NCBI RefSeq assembly: GCF_021347895.1
Contig: NC_067119.1
Span: 4,848,534-4,912,533 of the forward strand
DNA: 64,000 bases
Direction of reading: 5' to 3'
Source of the DNA: Acanthochromis polyacanthus
Lineage: Eukaryota; Chordata; Actinopteri; Pomacentridae
In this document: positions 10,420 to 20,284 of the stretch, in pieces
Layout of the letters: the number at the start of each line of letters is the position of its first letter
Numbering within the stretch: the stretch's first letter is position 1
Translations under genes and position numbers: made by a program
Notes under the pieces: generated by a model
The model's database searches: none
What the model was told of the DNA's origin: nothing
What the model saw: only the letters and a program-made list of their open reading frames with translations

Positions 10420-11370
10420 CACAATTATTAAGTGTATTTTTTAACGATTTAACCATTATGTCTCTGCTAGTTTGTTAAATGACAGATAACAACTACTAAA
10501 ATCACACTAAAAGTATTAATTATAAAACAGGTCCAAACTCTGTACTCTTTTACAAATAGTACCTCGTTTTCTTTGGTTTTTTAAGAGTTCACTCACAATT
10601 ATTCACCTTTTTCTGTATTCAAATCAGCAAAAAATATCAATATTTCATAGATTTTTGCTGTTACTTGATTAAAAAGGTTGAAAAAGCATTACTTTTTTAA
10701 AGATTTAAAATATAAACTACTTTAGTGAAAATTATAGAAAAAATTGGGTTGGAAAATAAGCAGATAAAACTGAATAATGGCTGCATCAAAAATCAAATTT
10801 TTTTAACAAATATAAATTAGTAATTTATTATACATTTTTAACTTTTTATTATTTTAAATGTATTTATATAAATGTATTTATTATATTTTAGATTTTTTAA
10901 CTACAATATTACTCTATTTTTCTGTATTATAATTAGCAAGAAATATAAATTTATATAATTATATTTTACAGATTTTTGCTGTTATTTGAAAGAATATTAA
11001 ACATTTTTTAATAATTAAAAAAATATTTTAGCGAAAAGTTTTCAAAAGTAGTAATAATTTACTTGTTGACTGTAAAAAATGGCCCAAATGTGTGAATAAT
11101 ATTGGCATCAAAGATACATTTTTTTAAACAAATATTAATTACTTTTGTATACAATTTTTAGCATTATTTATATTTTCAAATACTATTATTTAAAAAAGCT
11201 ATTTATTATACATGTATTTATTAACATTTTAACTGCAATATTACTCTATTTTTCTGTATTTTATATCAGCAAAATATATGATTATTTCACAGATATTTAA
11301 TGTCATTCAAAAATATAAATATGAATATTTTATATTTATATAAATATTTTTAATATTTTTCTGGCTCCCT
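10420..11370. repeat. AT-rich dispersed repeat R2 cluster
   Basis: Repeated phrases such as CAGATTTTTGCTGTTA, ACTCTATTTTTCTGTATT (10907, 11246 and a variant near 10609) and TTTAACAAATAT recur about every 330 bp. The same vocabulary (GATATTTGCTGTTATTT, TTAAATTACAG) is seen at 20.28-21.89 kb and 35.7-36.5 kb, so these are diverged copies of one family. Confidence 0.65.
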
Positions 11371-11645
11371 CTGTGCCAGATTTTTCCAATTACATTTTTA
11401 CAGTGTGGTGAATACATTACATAAATGTAATTCCTGTATTTGCTGCATACTCGTGCTTCTGTAGATTTATTAGATGCATGGTGGCATCAATCCATGCTGC
11501 TTTTACTATTAAATCAGTGCAAACCCTCTTTAAATGCAGCATCTGCAGGTCTGAGCTTTCAAAGCACCATCTTCTACTTATGTTCTTCTTTTCTCCACAC
11601 ATGAAAACCCCAAAAGTCACATTATTTCCACGCTTTCATACTCGC

Positions 11646-11716
11646 CTCACAAAGCGGTCTGTAAGATTCTTCACAAGGAGTAAATCTCGAACCAGTCGGT
11701 GGCGACGCTTCCAGAC
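11646..11716 (-). CDS. antxr2: antxr2-like exon 2, frameshifted by one missing base; GC splice donor
   Basis: After a normal TTTCAG acceptor the exon reads K/SGSVATDWFEIYS, matching the ANTXR metal-binding loop and first helix (SGSV, W, EIY). It then reaches TGA two codons later. Shifting by one base restores family-like sequence (LVKNLTDRF), so exactly one base is missing around 11677-11683, in a short C run. The exon is 71 bp; the matching human exon is, from memory, 72 bp and the phases on both sides require a multiple of three. The best 3' junction is AG followed by GCGAGT, a GC-AG donor; this gives FVS|PSM when joined to exon 3, as in relatives. A GTGAGG five bases upstream keeps the same phase but removes two conserved residues. 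All other exons are intact, so an assembly error or a recent allele is more likely than an old pseudogene. Confidence 0.82.
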
Positions 11717-12618
11717 CTGAAAGGAGAAAACAACAGTCAGTTAACAGCTCATCGGCGGCAGCAGATTGTGTGCTGGGGAGTAAAATACTGTACAGTATTT
11801 GTGCTTTGTAGCACAGCCACAGTGGACATTAACACCAGCCACATGCTGGATAATTGTGCGGGAAGTCTGTGTGTTCTCGCAGCATCTCAGCTGTTAGAGC
11901 CTCCAACGTTCACAGGAGGCTTCTGTGAACGTAGCCGGACAATATATTCACCACAGTTACACGTTCCAGCAGAAAACGGACTGGAAGACGTGTTTCTGAC
12001 TCGGAGAAGCCGCACAAGAAGACATGAAAGGAGCAGGTTAAGAGAAGATAGCAGAAGGTGTGAGCGCTCTGCCTTTGTCTCGTTAAAACTAATTACAAGT
12101 CGGTAATTGCTGAAAACGAAGCATAAATTTGCGGCTCGAACAAGGCGAGGCAATGTTAGGTGAACCTGTAGCCCTTGGCCTCCGCTCGCCCCCCCGAAAG
12201 TCAAACCTGCGGAGGCGGCGTGTAAAATGTGCCCTTGATGTAACGACAAAGAGGTAATTAAACCAATAATACAATTCTATGTATGTGCGGGGAACATAAA
12301 ACAGAAGAGTTTGACCATTAGGAGGCTCATCTTTCATGCCGCCTCTTCTCTCCTCCCGCTGCCCAAAGACAAGGTCACTGCCAAAGTAAAGTTCCTCCGA
12401 CAACACCGGAGAGTCTGCTAGCAATTAGCAGCGGCTAATTAGGGTTAAGTGGCGTTTAGCGGGGTTAAAGGTCGCATTTTTACAGCTCCTAAAGAGAGCC
12501 TCAGTGTAAAGACGTGCTGGAATTCTTTCTCTAATTTGATTGTTTTGTTTGAGATTGTGGAGAAATCAGATACAAGTTGTCATCTTTGGTTTGATAAAAT
12601 GCTAACAGCTCTTTAAAG
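11717..12618. promoter_or_regulatory. Unique intron 1 segment; candidate conserved non-coding element about 12080-12470
   Basis: This stretch is free of visible repeats, has mixed composition and contains homeodomain-type cores (GAGGTAATTAAACC at 12251, CAATTAGC at 12421 and CTAATTAGG at 12435). A first intron is a common place for enhancers. The idea rests on composition and motifs only; conservation was not tested. Confidence 0.25.
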
Positions 12619-13292
12619 CAGGGGTGTCAAACATGAGGCCCGCAGCCCAAAACTGGTCCTCCAGAGGGTCCAATCCGGTCCTCAAAGTGTAAAAATCACA
12701 GAGAAGACATTAATTGTAGATTGTAAGTTTGTAAAACTATAAATTTAAAATAATTTCCAGACCATGACAAGTTGTTTAGATCAGACAGTAAAATACTGGA
12801 TTGATCATTGTTCTTTTGTGTTTCATATTTGTAATTTTTTGTGTTGTTTTTGTTGTTTTCTTTAATCTGCCTTTTGTCGTTTGTCTCGCGTTTTTGTCCT
12901 TTTGTGTTTATTTTTTGTCTCGCTTGTGTTTTTTTGTTGTTTTGTGTTTTGCTTTATTTGTTGTTTTGTGTATCGTTTTGTCTCACTTGTGTAGTTTGAC
13001 TATTTGGGATTTTTTGTTTCTTGTTTTGCAACTTTTGTCTCATTTTTTCCACAATTTTGCTGTTTTGTGCCTTGTTTTTGTAATATTTTGTCTTGTTTTT
13101 GTCTTTTTTAGTTTTTCTCATGTTTTTGTCATTTTGTTTCTTTTTTGTCTCATTTGAGTGATTTTTTGTTCAGTTTTGTGTTGTTTGTCTCATTTTCTTT
13201 CTCTTTTATGCTGTGATTTTACTGCTCAGGCCCACTTCAGATCAAACTGGGCTGAATGTGGCCCCTGAACTAAAATGACTTCGACTCCCCTG
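12619..13292 (+). mobile_element. hAT-type (Charlie-like) non-autonomous element with 8-bp target duplication
   Basis: Starts CAGGGGTGTCAAACATGAGG and ends GACTCCCCTG, flanked on both sides by CTTTAAAG (12611-12618 and 13293-13300), an 8-bp duplication as expected of hAT elements. The CAGGGGTGTCAAAC end is typical of Charlie-like elements. The interior (about 12800-13200) is a T/G-rich degenerate minisatellite of TTTTGTCT/TTTTGTGTTT phrases with no transposase. A related copy in the other orientation lies at 51.2-51.84 kb. Confidence 0.85.
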
Positions 13293-13300
13293 CTTTAAAG

Positions 13301-13689
13301 CATATTTGCATCAATCTACTTCTTTGTACATGTTATTTCTTAATTATTTGACCGTGTTTACCCAAAGAGAACCCCTCATCAGACTGTTCACTGACATTGA
13401 AGCCTGTAATTTAACCCTCTGCACCTGTTTCTGCAGCATTTTTGCTCATTTTTCACTAGAATATAAAGTCCTGCACCTCTATGGAAACATTCAAACCATA
13501 ACTAGGACTCATAAAAGGCCTTAGTGCAGCGTTACACAGTTAGAGTGCCATAAATCATAAGAAAAAATAGGGGGTAAAAACCTGGAATCAGCATGCACAA
13601 CATGTTTTCAGGGGTCCACAGGTGTTACCAATACTGTGGCTCCATATGCACTGGATATTTTATTACTTACATTTTTACAACTTCCACAA
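13301..13689. other. Intron 1, nothing recognised
   Basis: AT-rich unique-looking DNA without a gene or clear repeat. Confidence 0.35.
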
Positions 13690-13810
13690 ATTCTGCATCA
13701 GTAGAAAGATGTTTCTCCATGCTGAATGTATCTTCAACTACCTGCTCCTCTGTTCACTGTTTCTGAGCCGTGCTGCTTTTATTTTATTAGTCAAAATGTT
13801 TCATTTTGCT
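13690..13810 (+). repeat. Dispersed repeat R1, plus-strand copy
   Basis: Matches the reverse complement of 3540-3650 over its length, including GTTTCTCCATGCTGAATGTA and CTCCTCTGTTCACTGTTTCTGAGCC split by small differences. Confidence 0.75.
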
Positions 13811-16454
13811 CCCAATCTCTCTAATTTCTCGTCAAACTCGTTTCCTCTCTGCAAACACTGCCTGCAGCTCAACCGAGAATTCCCTGAATTGTGGCCACAA
13901 GTTGTTTGTCATAGCTGATTTTTTGCCATATTTTCAACAATGCACGTAGAATAATGTGGCTTTGATGAAATATTACAATTGTATGCTTAAATCACAAATG
14001 TTTAGTTCAGGGACCATCGGAAAATAGATGATTACTCTCCGTTTTCAGTTTCTGGCGATGATAGATGATGTAAGTTTGGCACTTTCTTTATATACAATGG
14101 ACAAGATAACACAAGATAACACAAGACAACAAGCCTTACAAAGCTACCAGAATGTTTTGGGGTTGAAAGGTTTCAAATATTTAAACATAAACAGAGATAG
14201 AGAACTTTACTGTGATCCAGTGGAGTCCCTTCAACACGTCTTAAAGTTGTACTGGTCCTCTTCCTGAACCCGTTTGACCTGACTCTGCGTGGTTCTCAGC
14301 AAAGCCTGACTTAATCAAATAAATTTGGAAGCGTTATACTCACAAGATGTTTCTCTGGAAAGAGCTAAACTCGCATCAACCCTAACACATCATCCCTCAG
14401 TGTCAGAAACCGCAGCAGGCCTTTCTTTGTGCACAAACAATCCTCTGAGCTCAAACTGCTGACATGAAAACTTTTCAGTCTTATCGCTTCCATCAGGAAA
14501 TCCTACAGTGGAGCTTTATTATCTGCAGGGACAAAGTAAACTTTACAGCTGTTTGAAAAACCCCACGGCGACAGAAAGACTTTAAAACCTGCACCGAACA
14601 GAACACCCAACGTGCAAATGTGAACAAAAGCGCAGCCCAAAAGTAACAGCTAAAATCTGGGCTCTTCTTGCCCAAAGTTGTGCCAATAATCTCGGCCATC
14701 ATCCTGTAATTTAGCCGTTTAGATGAGGGCGGGGTTCTTTGGAAACGGGTCAGGGGAGCAGCGGTTCTATCTCAGCGGTCCGGAGCGGCGGCACGCTTCC
14801 AAACCGGGGGAGGACAGGATTAAATAAAAACAGTTGCTGTCGAGGCCGTAAACTCTCCGTAACGTAGCGGAGGTCTTTGTGCGTGACGCAGCACGGCTTT
14901 CTGCTGAACTGACTGAATCTGACCGTATGTCTGAAGTCTGAAGCAGCACTTTGAGCACATAAAAGACAAAACAAGACGAGCCAAATCTGTGATTCACACA
15001 CAACATCCAGAAACCCTGCAAGGGAAGTTTGTGGTTTTCATCTCTAGTGACGCTTCAGTGTTTTTAATTTAACTTTTAAACAAGATGTGCTTCACTGTCA
15101 AACAATGTAATGAAGCAAGTTCACTCCCCAACGCTGGCAGGAAGCCTCTTCTAAGAGAAACGATGCTGGACAAAACCCCAGAGACACCATGCAGCCGACT
15201 AGAACACAGCATTTCCGAGGTTTGGTTAACCTTCAGTGGATGAAACTTCTCGATTGGGTAAAATAAAGGCGATGAGGTTTCTCAGAGTTCCTCTCCTTCA
15301 ACCACCGAGCATCACATTACCAACCAATAACAACATGAACTCCAGCCTGCAGTGCATCCAGGTTGCACCAAACTATGTCTGTCTTCATTGCCACAGGGAT
15401 TTTTCTCCAATATACTGACTGAACCAAAGCAAACTGCAGTGTTACCAAACTTCAGATTTATTTTTCACAGCCTCTCTCACTTCCTGGCGTTGCCTCCTGA
15501 TGAGCGTTGTGTCTGTTTTCGTTTAACTGAAGCTGCTGCAGTTAAAGGTTCTGAGCTGCTTTTCGTGCTCAAAACTAAATGAAGTGAAACTAATGGTTGC
15601 CTAGTTATTCAGGAAACTAACAAACTGCGGTGCGACTGCTGCAGGAACTAGCTGATTTTCATATATGTTACACTTTGTCATGCTGTGCTTCATGCGGTTT
15701 ATTGTCTAGATTGTCGTGTGTTTGGCTTCATTTAACAATAACTAGACACAACACTCACTGCTCTGCATCTGTCTCCTCTGAAATGTGCAGATTTATTCAG
15801 AATAAGTGAAACCAAACAGCGCAAACAGCAGTAAAGGGTGCAGAAAGTTGTGATGAATGGATAAAACGTGGTAGTGTTATGGACACACTCACAGCTGGAA
15901 CCATCTGAGCTGCACATGGGCGCCTCAGCATCAGTCAGAAGGTGTTAAACTGGAATATGGTGTCATCAGACTGTGTGAAACTGACACTGATGAGTTGACC
16001 AGATCAGAGATGAGCTTAACCCACTGACACCATTTCTGCTCACACAAATTCAACAAACAGCAAATATTCAAACACTGACACCAATACATGACTACTGAAC
16101 ATCTTACTTGACTATGAGCATTCATTTGCTGCTTTAAGAGCCTCTGTTCTTCTTCCAGAATGTGTGGGGATTTGCTCCAGTTCATCCACAGCAGCGTCAG
16201 TAAACACTGAGCTGTTTCCACTCCTAGAACTTGCAGGTGTTTTTTTGGCCAACCTGAATCTTTGTGCACGTTTCAAATTCAAGCACCGTCTCTGTAGAAC
16301 TTCTATGAGAGTCGCATTCAGTGAAAAAACAAGCGTCTACTTCTGCTGCTGCGGAGGGTTTGAATCTAACTGGTAGAACTCTGAGAAGACAACATTACGA
16401 AATATGAAGCAAAATGGACCAACAGTGAACCGTAGCGACACTTCCAGTCATCAC
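13811..16454. other. Intron 1, mostly unique sequence
   Basis: No exon, RNA gene or clear element was recognised. A short ACAAGATAAC triplet repeat is seen near 14100-14130. Segments near 14500-15000 are more GC-rich but hold only chance open frames. Confidence 0.35.
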
Positions 16455-16990
16455 GTTACTCTGCACAGGAAGAAGTTTCACCACGCTGAATGTTTTATCC
16501 AACAACTTGTTAATACTTCCCTTGTCTGTACATCATCTTTGAGCCATTCTGCATTTATTCCATCATCAATAATGTTTAATTTTGTTCTCATTTATTTCTA
16601 CACCTACATTCCCCCGATATCGCTGAACAGTTCAAACCAAACCTGCAGTTCAACCAAAAAGTCACTGATGCCGATTGGTAGAACTTGAAGAAGTCAACAC
16701 TAATTGGTTCGTGAGAATTAAACGGAAAGTAAAATGGACCAACGATGAACTCCAGAGAGATTTTGAGTCGTCACACTGCTCTGAACATCCCCTCTAGAAA
16801 AATGGTTTCCCGTCCTAAAAGCATCTTCCAACAGCTTGTTAACAGTTTGTTTATCTGGACAACATTTATGAGTCATGCTGCATTTATTCTATTGATCAAA
16901 AATGTTTAATTTTGTTCATAATCTTTCTAATTTATTTATATGCTCATCTCCTATCTGCTCTCTGTTTGCACAGCCTGCAGTTCAACCAAC
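16455..16990 (+). repeat. Two diverged R1 repeat copies in tandem
   Basis: Copies at about 16455-16640 and 16785-16990 share AACAGCTTGTTAA/AACAACTTGTTAA, GAGCCATTCTGCATTTATTC/GAGTCATGCTGCATTTATTC, AATGTTTAATTTTGTTC and CCTGCAGTTCAACCAA. The CATGCTGCATTTATT core relates them to the copies at 3540-3650 and 13690-13810. Confidence 0.7.
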
Positions 16991-17244
16991 AAGTCTGAAT
17001 TTTGTCACGTGACTGGTTGTCAAAAGAGCATGTAGAATAAAGGGATTTTAATGAAACACTATGATTTCAAATATATTTTGGTTACTTTTCTGAACAGAAT
17101 CTCATGACAGACATGATTAGTTCAAAAACCAACAGAAAGCTGAACATTCAATCATATTTTTTATTTCTACAGTTTCTACATCTGATTAAAAAAAATGTAC
17201 TTTTGAATATAATCCACCAAAAGAAGTTCCCCTGCCACTATTTT

Positions 17245-17975
17245 AAAGGGACACCATCACTGCATCCTGGGCTTAGCATCACCAGAAACCACTGGGATTG
17301 GTTTCAAGAAAATGGAAACAAAGCAGAGCAATTTTTTCCCTACCTATAACAGAATGAGAATGAGATGCGGTCAGATCATTCTACAGAGCTGTGGAGATAA
17401 TCTGGCTATGTAAGACTATAAATCTATCAATGAAGTGTCAATAAAATGGTGAAAAATGTCAATTAGTATTTCTCAAAGTTCAAGACAATGTCATCAAATG
17501 TCTACAGTCTTGAGATATTCACTGTACTGCCACAAAAGCAGAACAAACCCAGAAAACAATCACATTTCAGAAGTTGAAATTGGAGAATTTAGATGTGTTC
17601 TATTATCCAGAAAGCTGGCAACAAGTAAGAACCCAAACAATCACGTTTAAACAAAGGTTGCGGGGCACCATCACTGTATCTTGGGCTTAGCATCGCCCAA
17701 TTTGACTGCGATTGGTTTAAAGAAATGCAAACAGGGTAGAGCAATTTTTTGTCCTCTGCAGCAGAAAGATAATAAAGTGCAGTCAGACCATTTTACAGAG
17801 CTGTAAGACGACATGTTGGCCAATAAAATGTCAATAAAGGATGAGAAACGCTCATGATGATGTTGTCAGATGTTTACAACCTAAAGTTATTCAATTTATT
17901 ATCACAAAAGTTGAACAAAACCAGAAAATATTCACATTTAAGCAGCTGAAATTGGAGAATTTAGACTTATTCCTC
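17245..17975. repeat. Tandem duplication with a 414-bp period (repeat R4)
   Basis: The units begin at ACCATCACTGCATCCTGGGC (17253) and ACCATCACTGTATCTTGGGC (17667) and match through AGAGCAATTTTTT, CAGTCAGACCATTTTACAGAGCTG and GAAATTGGAGAATTTAGA. A third, partial copy sits at about 41560-41700, where it is adjoined by a piggyBac-type MITE. Confidence 0.8.
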
Positions 17976-18451
17976 TTAAAAATGACTCAAATTGATGGTC
18001 CAAATAGTTTGCAATGAATTTAACAGCTGACAGCCAACTGATTAAAGCCGATTTCTGCCAGTTCTGTCCATAATATGAGTGCATCCTGCCGCACCACTGT
18101 CCACATGGCTGCCAGATGTGCACAACAACACCGTCCGCAGACTTTGGGACGCATCAGTTACCTAATCTGGATGCTGTGCTGTGACAAATGTGCGCAAAAA
18201 CGCACAATATGTTGCACGAACGGGTGCAGTGGCAACATCTGGAATCCTTAATCAGGTCACAGAAAACCGTGTCACCCACTCAGCCTCCCCCATCTCACCC
18301 CTTGGTGACACCAAGTCCTCCTCTGCAGCGAAACGCAACAAGTTCTGACCCAAATACGCGCGTTTTAACACTTTTAGTGGAGGGAGAAGTTGCCATCGTG
18401 CGCGTCAGGAAGCTCTAAGTGAAGTTAAATGCGCCTGTTTTCCCCACTTAC
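17976..18451 (-). other. Start of intron 1
   Basis: Unique sequence directly downstream of exon 1, with several CpGs near 18190-18400 (for example TACGCGCGTTTTAA at 18354). No exon is seen. Confidence 0.4.
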
Positions 18452-18627
18452 TTGTCCAGAACAAAGTAGAGATCGTAGGCTCCGTGACAGGAGGCTTCTT
18501 CTGCCCAGCAAGACGAAGCAAACAAGCCGAGGAGGAGGACAGCAACAGCGGCTGAAGTCCAGCGACTCCTCCGGGGAGGAAGAAGTTTGTCCTCCGCAGG
18601 GAAGCAACGTGACAAAAACTCCAACAT
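18452..18627 (-). CDS. antxr2: antxr2-like coding exon 1: signal peptide and start of VWA domain
   Basis: The chosen start is the ATG at 18627-18625, the first in-frame ATG; the open frame continues upstream only to a TTG. The exon encodes 58 residues plus two bases of a Lys codon. Residues about 18-23 are basic (PRRSRW), 26-39 form a hydrophobic core (AAVAVLLLGLFASS), and cleavage is plausible near Ala42, so this is a secretory signal peptide. After it come a Cys at 47 (SCHGAYDLYFVLDK), matching the conserved Cys and first beta strand of the ANTXR VWA domain. The exon ends GACAA followed by a strong GTAAGT donor, in phase 2, which fits the G that opens exon 2. In human ANTXR2 the first exon ends at the same Lys codon. 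The 5' UTR lies upstream of 18627 but its start cannot be placed. Confidence 0.88.
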
Positions 18628-19100
18628 CTTTATCCCCAAGAAGCAAATCAGTAGAAGTTTGGAGTCAGAAGAGGACTGAGAATTAAATATGTTTGACAAA
18701 GGCAGCTGGATGAGCAGCTACATGTCACACAAACTCCTCCAAAATAAAAGTTGAGAAGCTGGAGCTGCAAAATAAAGGAAATCACCGCGTCACGTCACAG
18801 TGTCTACATCTTCCTGACTCACTGGTCGGTTAGTCACATCCTCTATAAACACACTACCTGCCCCGAGATCAACCAAATCACAGCTAACAGCAAAAATTCT
18901 CCCAGGGAAAAAAAAAAAAAAAAAAACAGAGGGGAAAAGTTTGGATGCGTTCAAGGTCCTCCTGCACGGCTCGGAACTCTGAGCGCAGAACTTCGTGCCC
19001 CAGATGATTCTTATGAAATTTTTTGTTTTGTGAATGTGTCAGTGGCCCCAAAAGTTGGTGGAATGTCAACCAGAGAATGCATTTTTAGTAGGAAACATCC
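18628..19100 (-). promoter_or_regulatory. 5' UTR and presumed promoter region of the antxr2-like gene
   Basis: Lies directly upstream of the exon 1 ATG on the minus strand, so it should contain the 5' UTR and core promoter unless there is an upstream non-coding exon. No convincing TATA box or CpG island was found. An A-run lies at about 18907-18926. The assignment follows from position only. Confidence 0.4.
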
Positions 19101-19470
19101 ATAGGCCGTATTTATACAGTTAGAGGAACTTTCTGGGGCCACAATGCCTCCTTTGTTGGAAGATTCTGCACCTTTTTTTTTTTACAATGTCAAGGTCCAA
19201 AAATTAAAAATATGCCTCTGCTGGACCCATTCAGTAATTTAGATCTACTGAAAACTCTTCTGTCTGTGTTCTCACCAAATTCCACGGCTGTGGGAGTTTT
19301 ATTTTTGGAGATATTGAACTTTTGAACTAGCATCCGGGGTCTGAAAATGTGTGGAATTCTCCAAAATCTGCCAAAAATGTTTGACATAACTTTAGTTTTG
19401 CATCCCAAATAACAATTAAGTAAATTTTGAGCAAAATCTGAGAGATATTTCCTGAATTTTGAAACAAATA

Positions 19471-19800
19471 TACAGCGCTGTGAAAAAGTATTATCAGATA
19501 TCTTCTTTTTTATTTGCATATTTGTCACACTGAAATGTTTCAGATCATCAAACTATTTTTAATGAAATGCAGGTTTTAGATGATGGTTTAACTTGCTGAA
19601 GGAAAAATGCTGTCCAGCTCATCTTGCCCTGTGTGAAAAAGGAATTGCCCCCTTAGCTACCAATCCAGCAGTCAGTCTACCTCTACTGACGACTATTTTT
19701 ATCCAGAAACTGCCCAAAGGAAACACATTCAGCTCAAATATCTTCTCACCAGCGCTGCACCTGATTAAAAACATTTCTATTCTTACTTTAAACACAAAGT
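19471..19800. mobile_element. Fragment of a Tc1/mariner-type non-autonomous element
   Basis: Begins TACAGCGCTGTGAAAAAGTA, followed by TTTGTCACACTGAAATGTTT and CAGATCATCAAAC, then later GTGTGAAAAAGGAATTGCCC. These phrases are common in fish TA-flanked MITEs. A matching inverted right end was not found, so the copy looks truncated. Boundaries are approximate. Confidence 0.5.
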
Positions 19801-20284
19801 CTACGTCACTGTGAGTCAAACAAACTCATTCAGACCAGCTACAGCCTCATCCTCAGTTGAGAATCCGTCTCTACGTGTCCCTAAACGCCTCGTGATTGGT
19901 TTCCAACGGCACTCGAAGGGCTCGTCAGCCCCCGCTCCAGTGCGCATGCTCCGGACGGAAGCAGCTGTTGCAGAGCTGGAGCTCCCGCTGCACACACCCA
20001 ACAACATCTGCATCATCTGTTACACATGAGGCTGCGTGAAAATCACAGCCAAGAGCGTCCAAAGCAGAGAGCAGAAAGTTAATATTTTATAAAATCTGTG
20101 CGTCTCTAAAGCATTTAATGGATATTTAACGACACGTGGCCCAAACACACATCGAAGTTGAAGCAGAATGAACATTATGACTCAGTACTTGTGAATGAAA
20201 AATAAGTCTTATTGTTGCCTTAAAACCACCTGGTTCTTGTTAATGTTTGGCCTGTAAACAACAAATCCTCCCAGTGTACTGTAC
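19801..20284. other. Non-coding, nothing recognised
   Basis: A slightly GC-richer stretch (19840-20000) with only short open frames. Confidence 0.3.

Larger units (their letters stand above)
2849..18627 (-). other. antxr2: Partial anthrax toxin receptor family gene (antxr2-like), 5' half, exons 1-6
   Basis: Six exons on the minus strand join in phase to give the N-terminal part of an ANTXR-type receptor: signal peptide followed by most of an extracellular von Willebrand A domain. In the family this domain binds extracellular matrix ligands (collagen type IV, laminin and collagen VI for ANTXR2) through a metal ion held by a MIDAS motif, and the protein is a single-pass membrane receptor. Visible MIDAS elements are DKSGS at the exon 1/2 junction, the Thr in GETYMHEG (exon 4) and the Asp in ALTDGKL (exon 5). 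Closest remembered relative is ANTXR2 (PLTGDR, SSIIxALTDGKL), although exon 6 (VKDF-like IKDF) also resembles ANTXR1, so the paralogue is not certain. Introns are about 6.7, 4.0, 4.3, 0.08 and 0.11 kb. Later exons (end of VWA, transmembrane helix, cytoplasmic tail) are not in the window. Exon 2 carries a frameshift. Confidence 0.85.

Noticed and set aside
12801..13157. 118-codon hydrophobic frame
   Set aside because: Translation of the T-rich minisatellite core of a hAT-type element.
18628..18699. N-terminal extension of exon 1 to 18699
   Set aside because: The frame is open but begins with TTG, not ATG; the ATG at 18627 gives a proper signal peptide.
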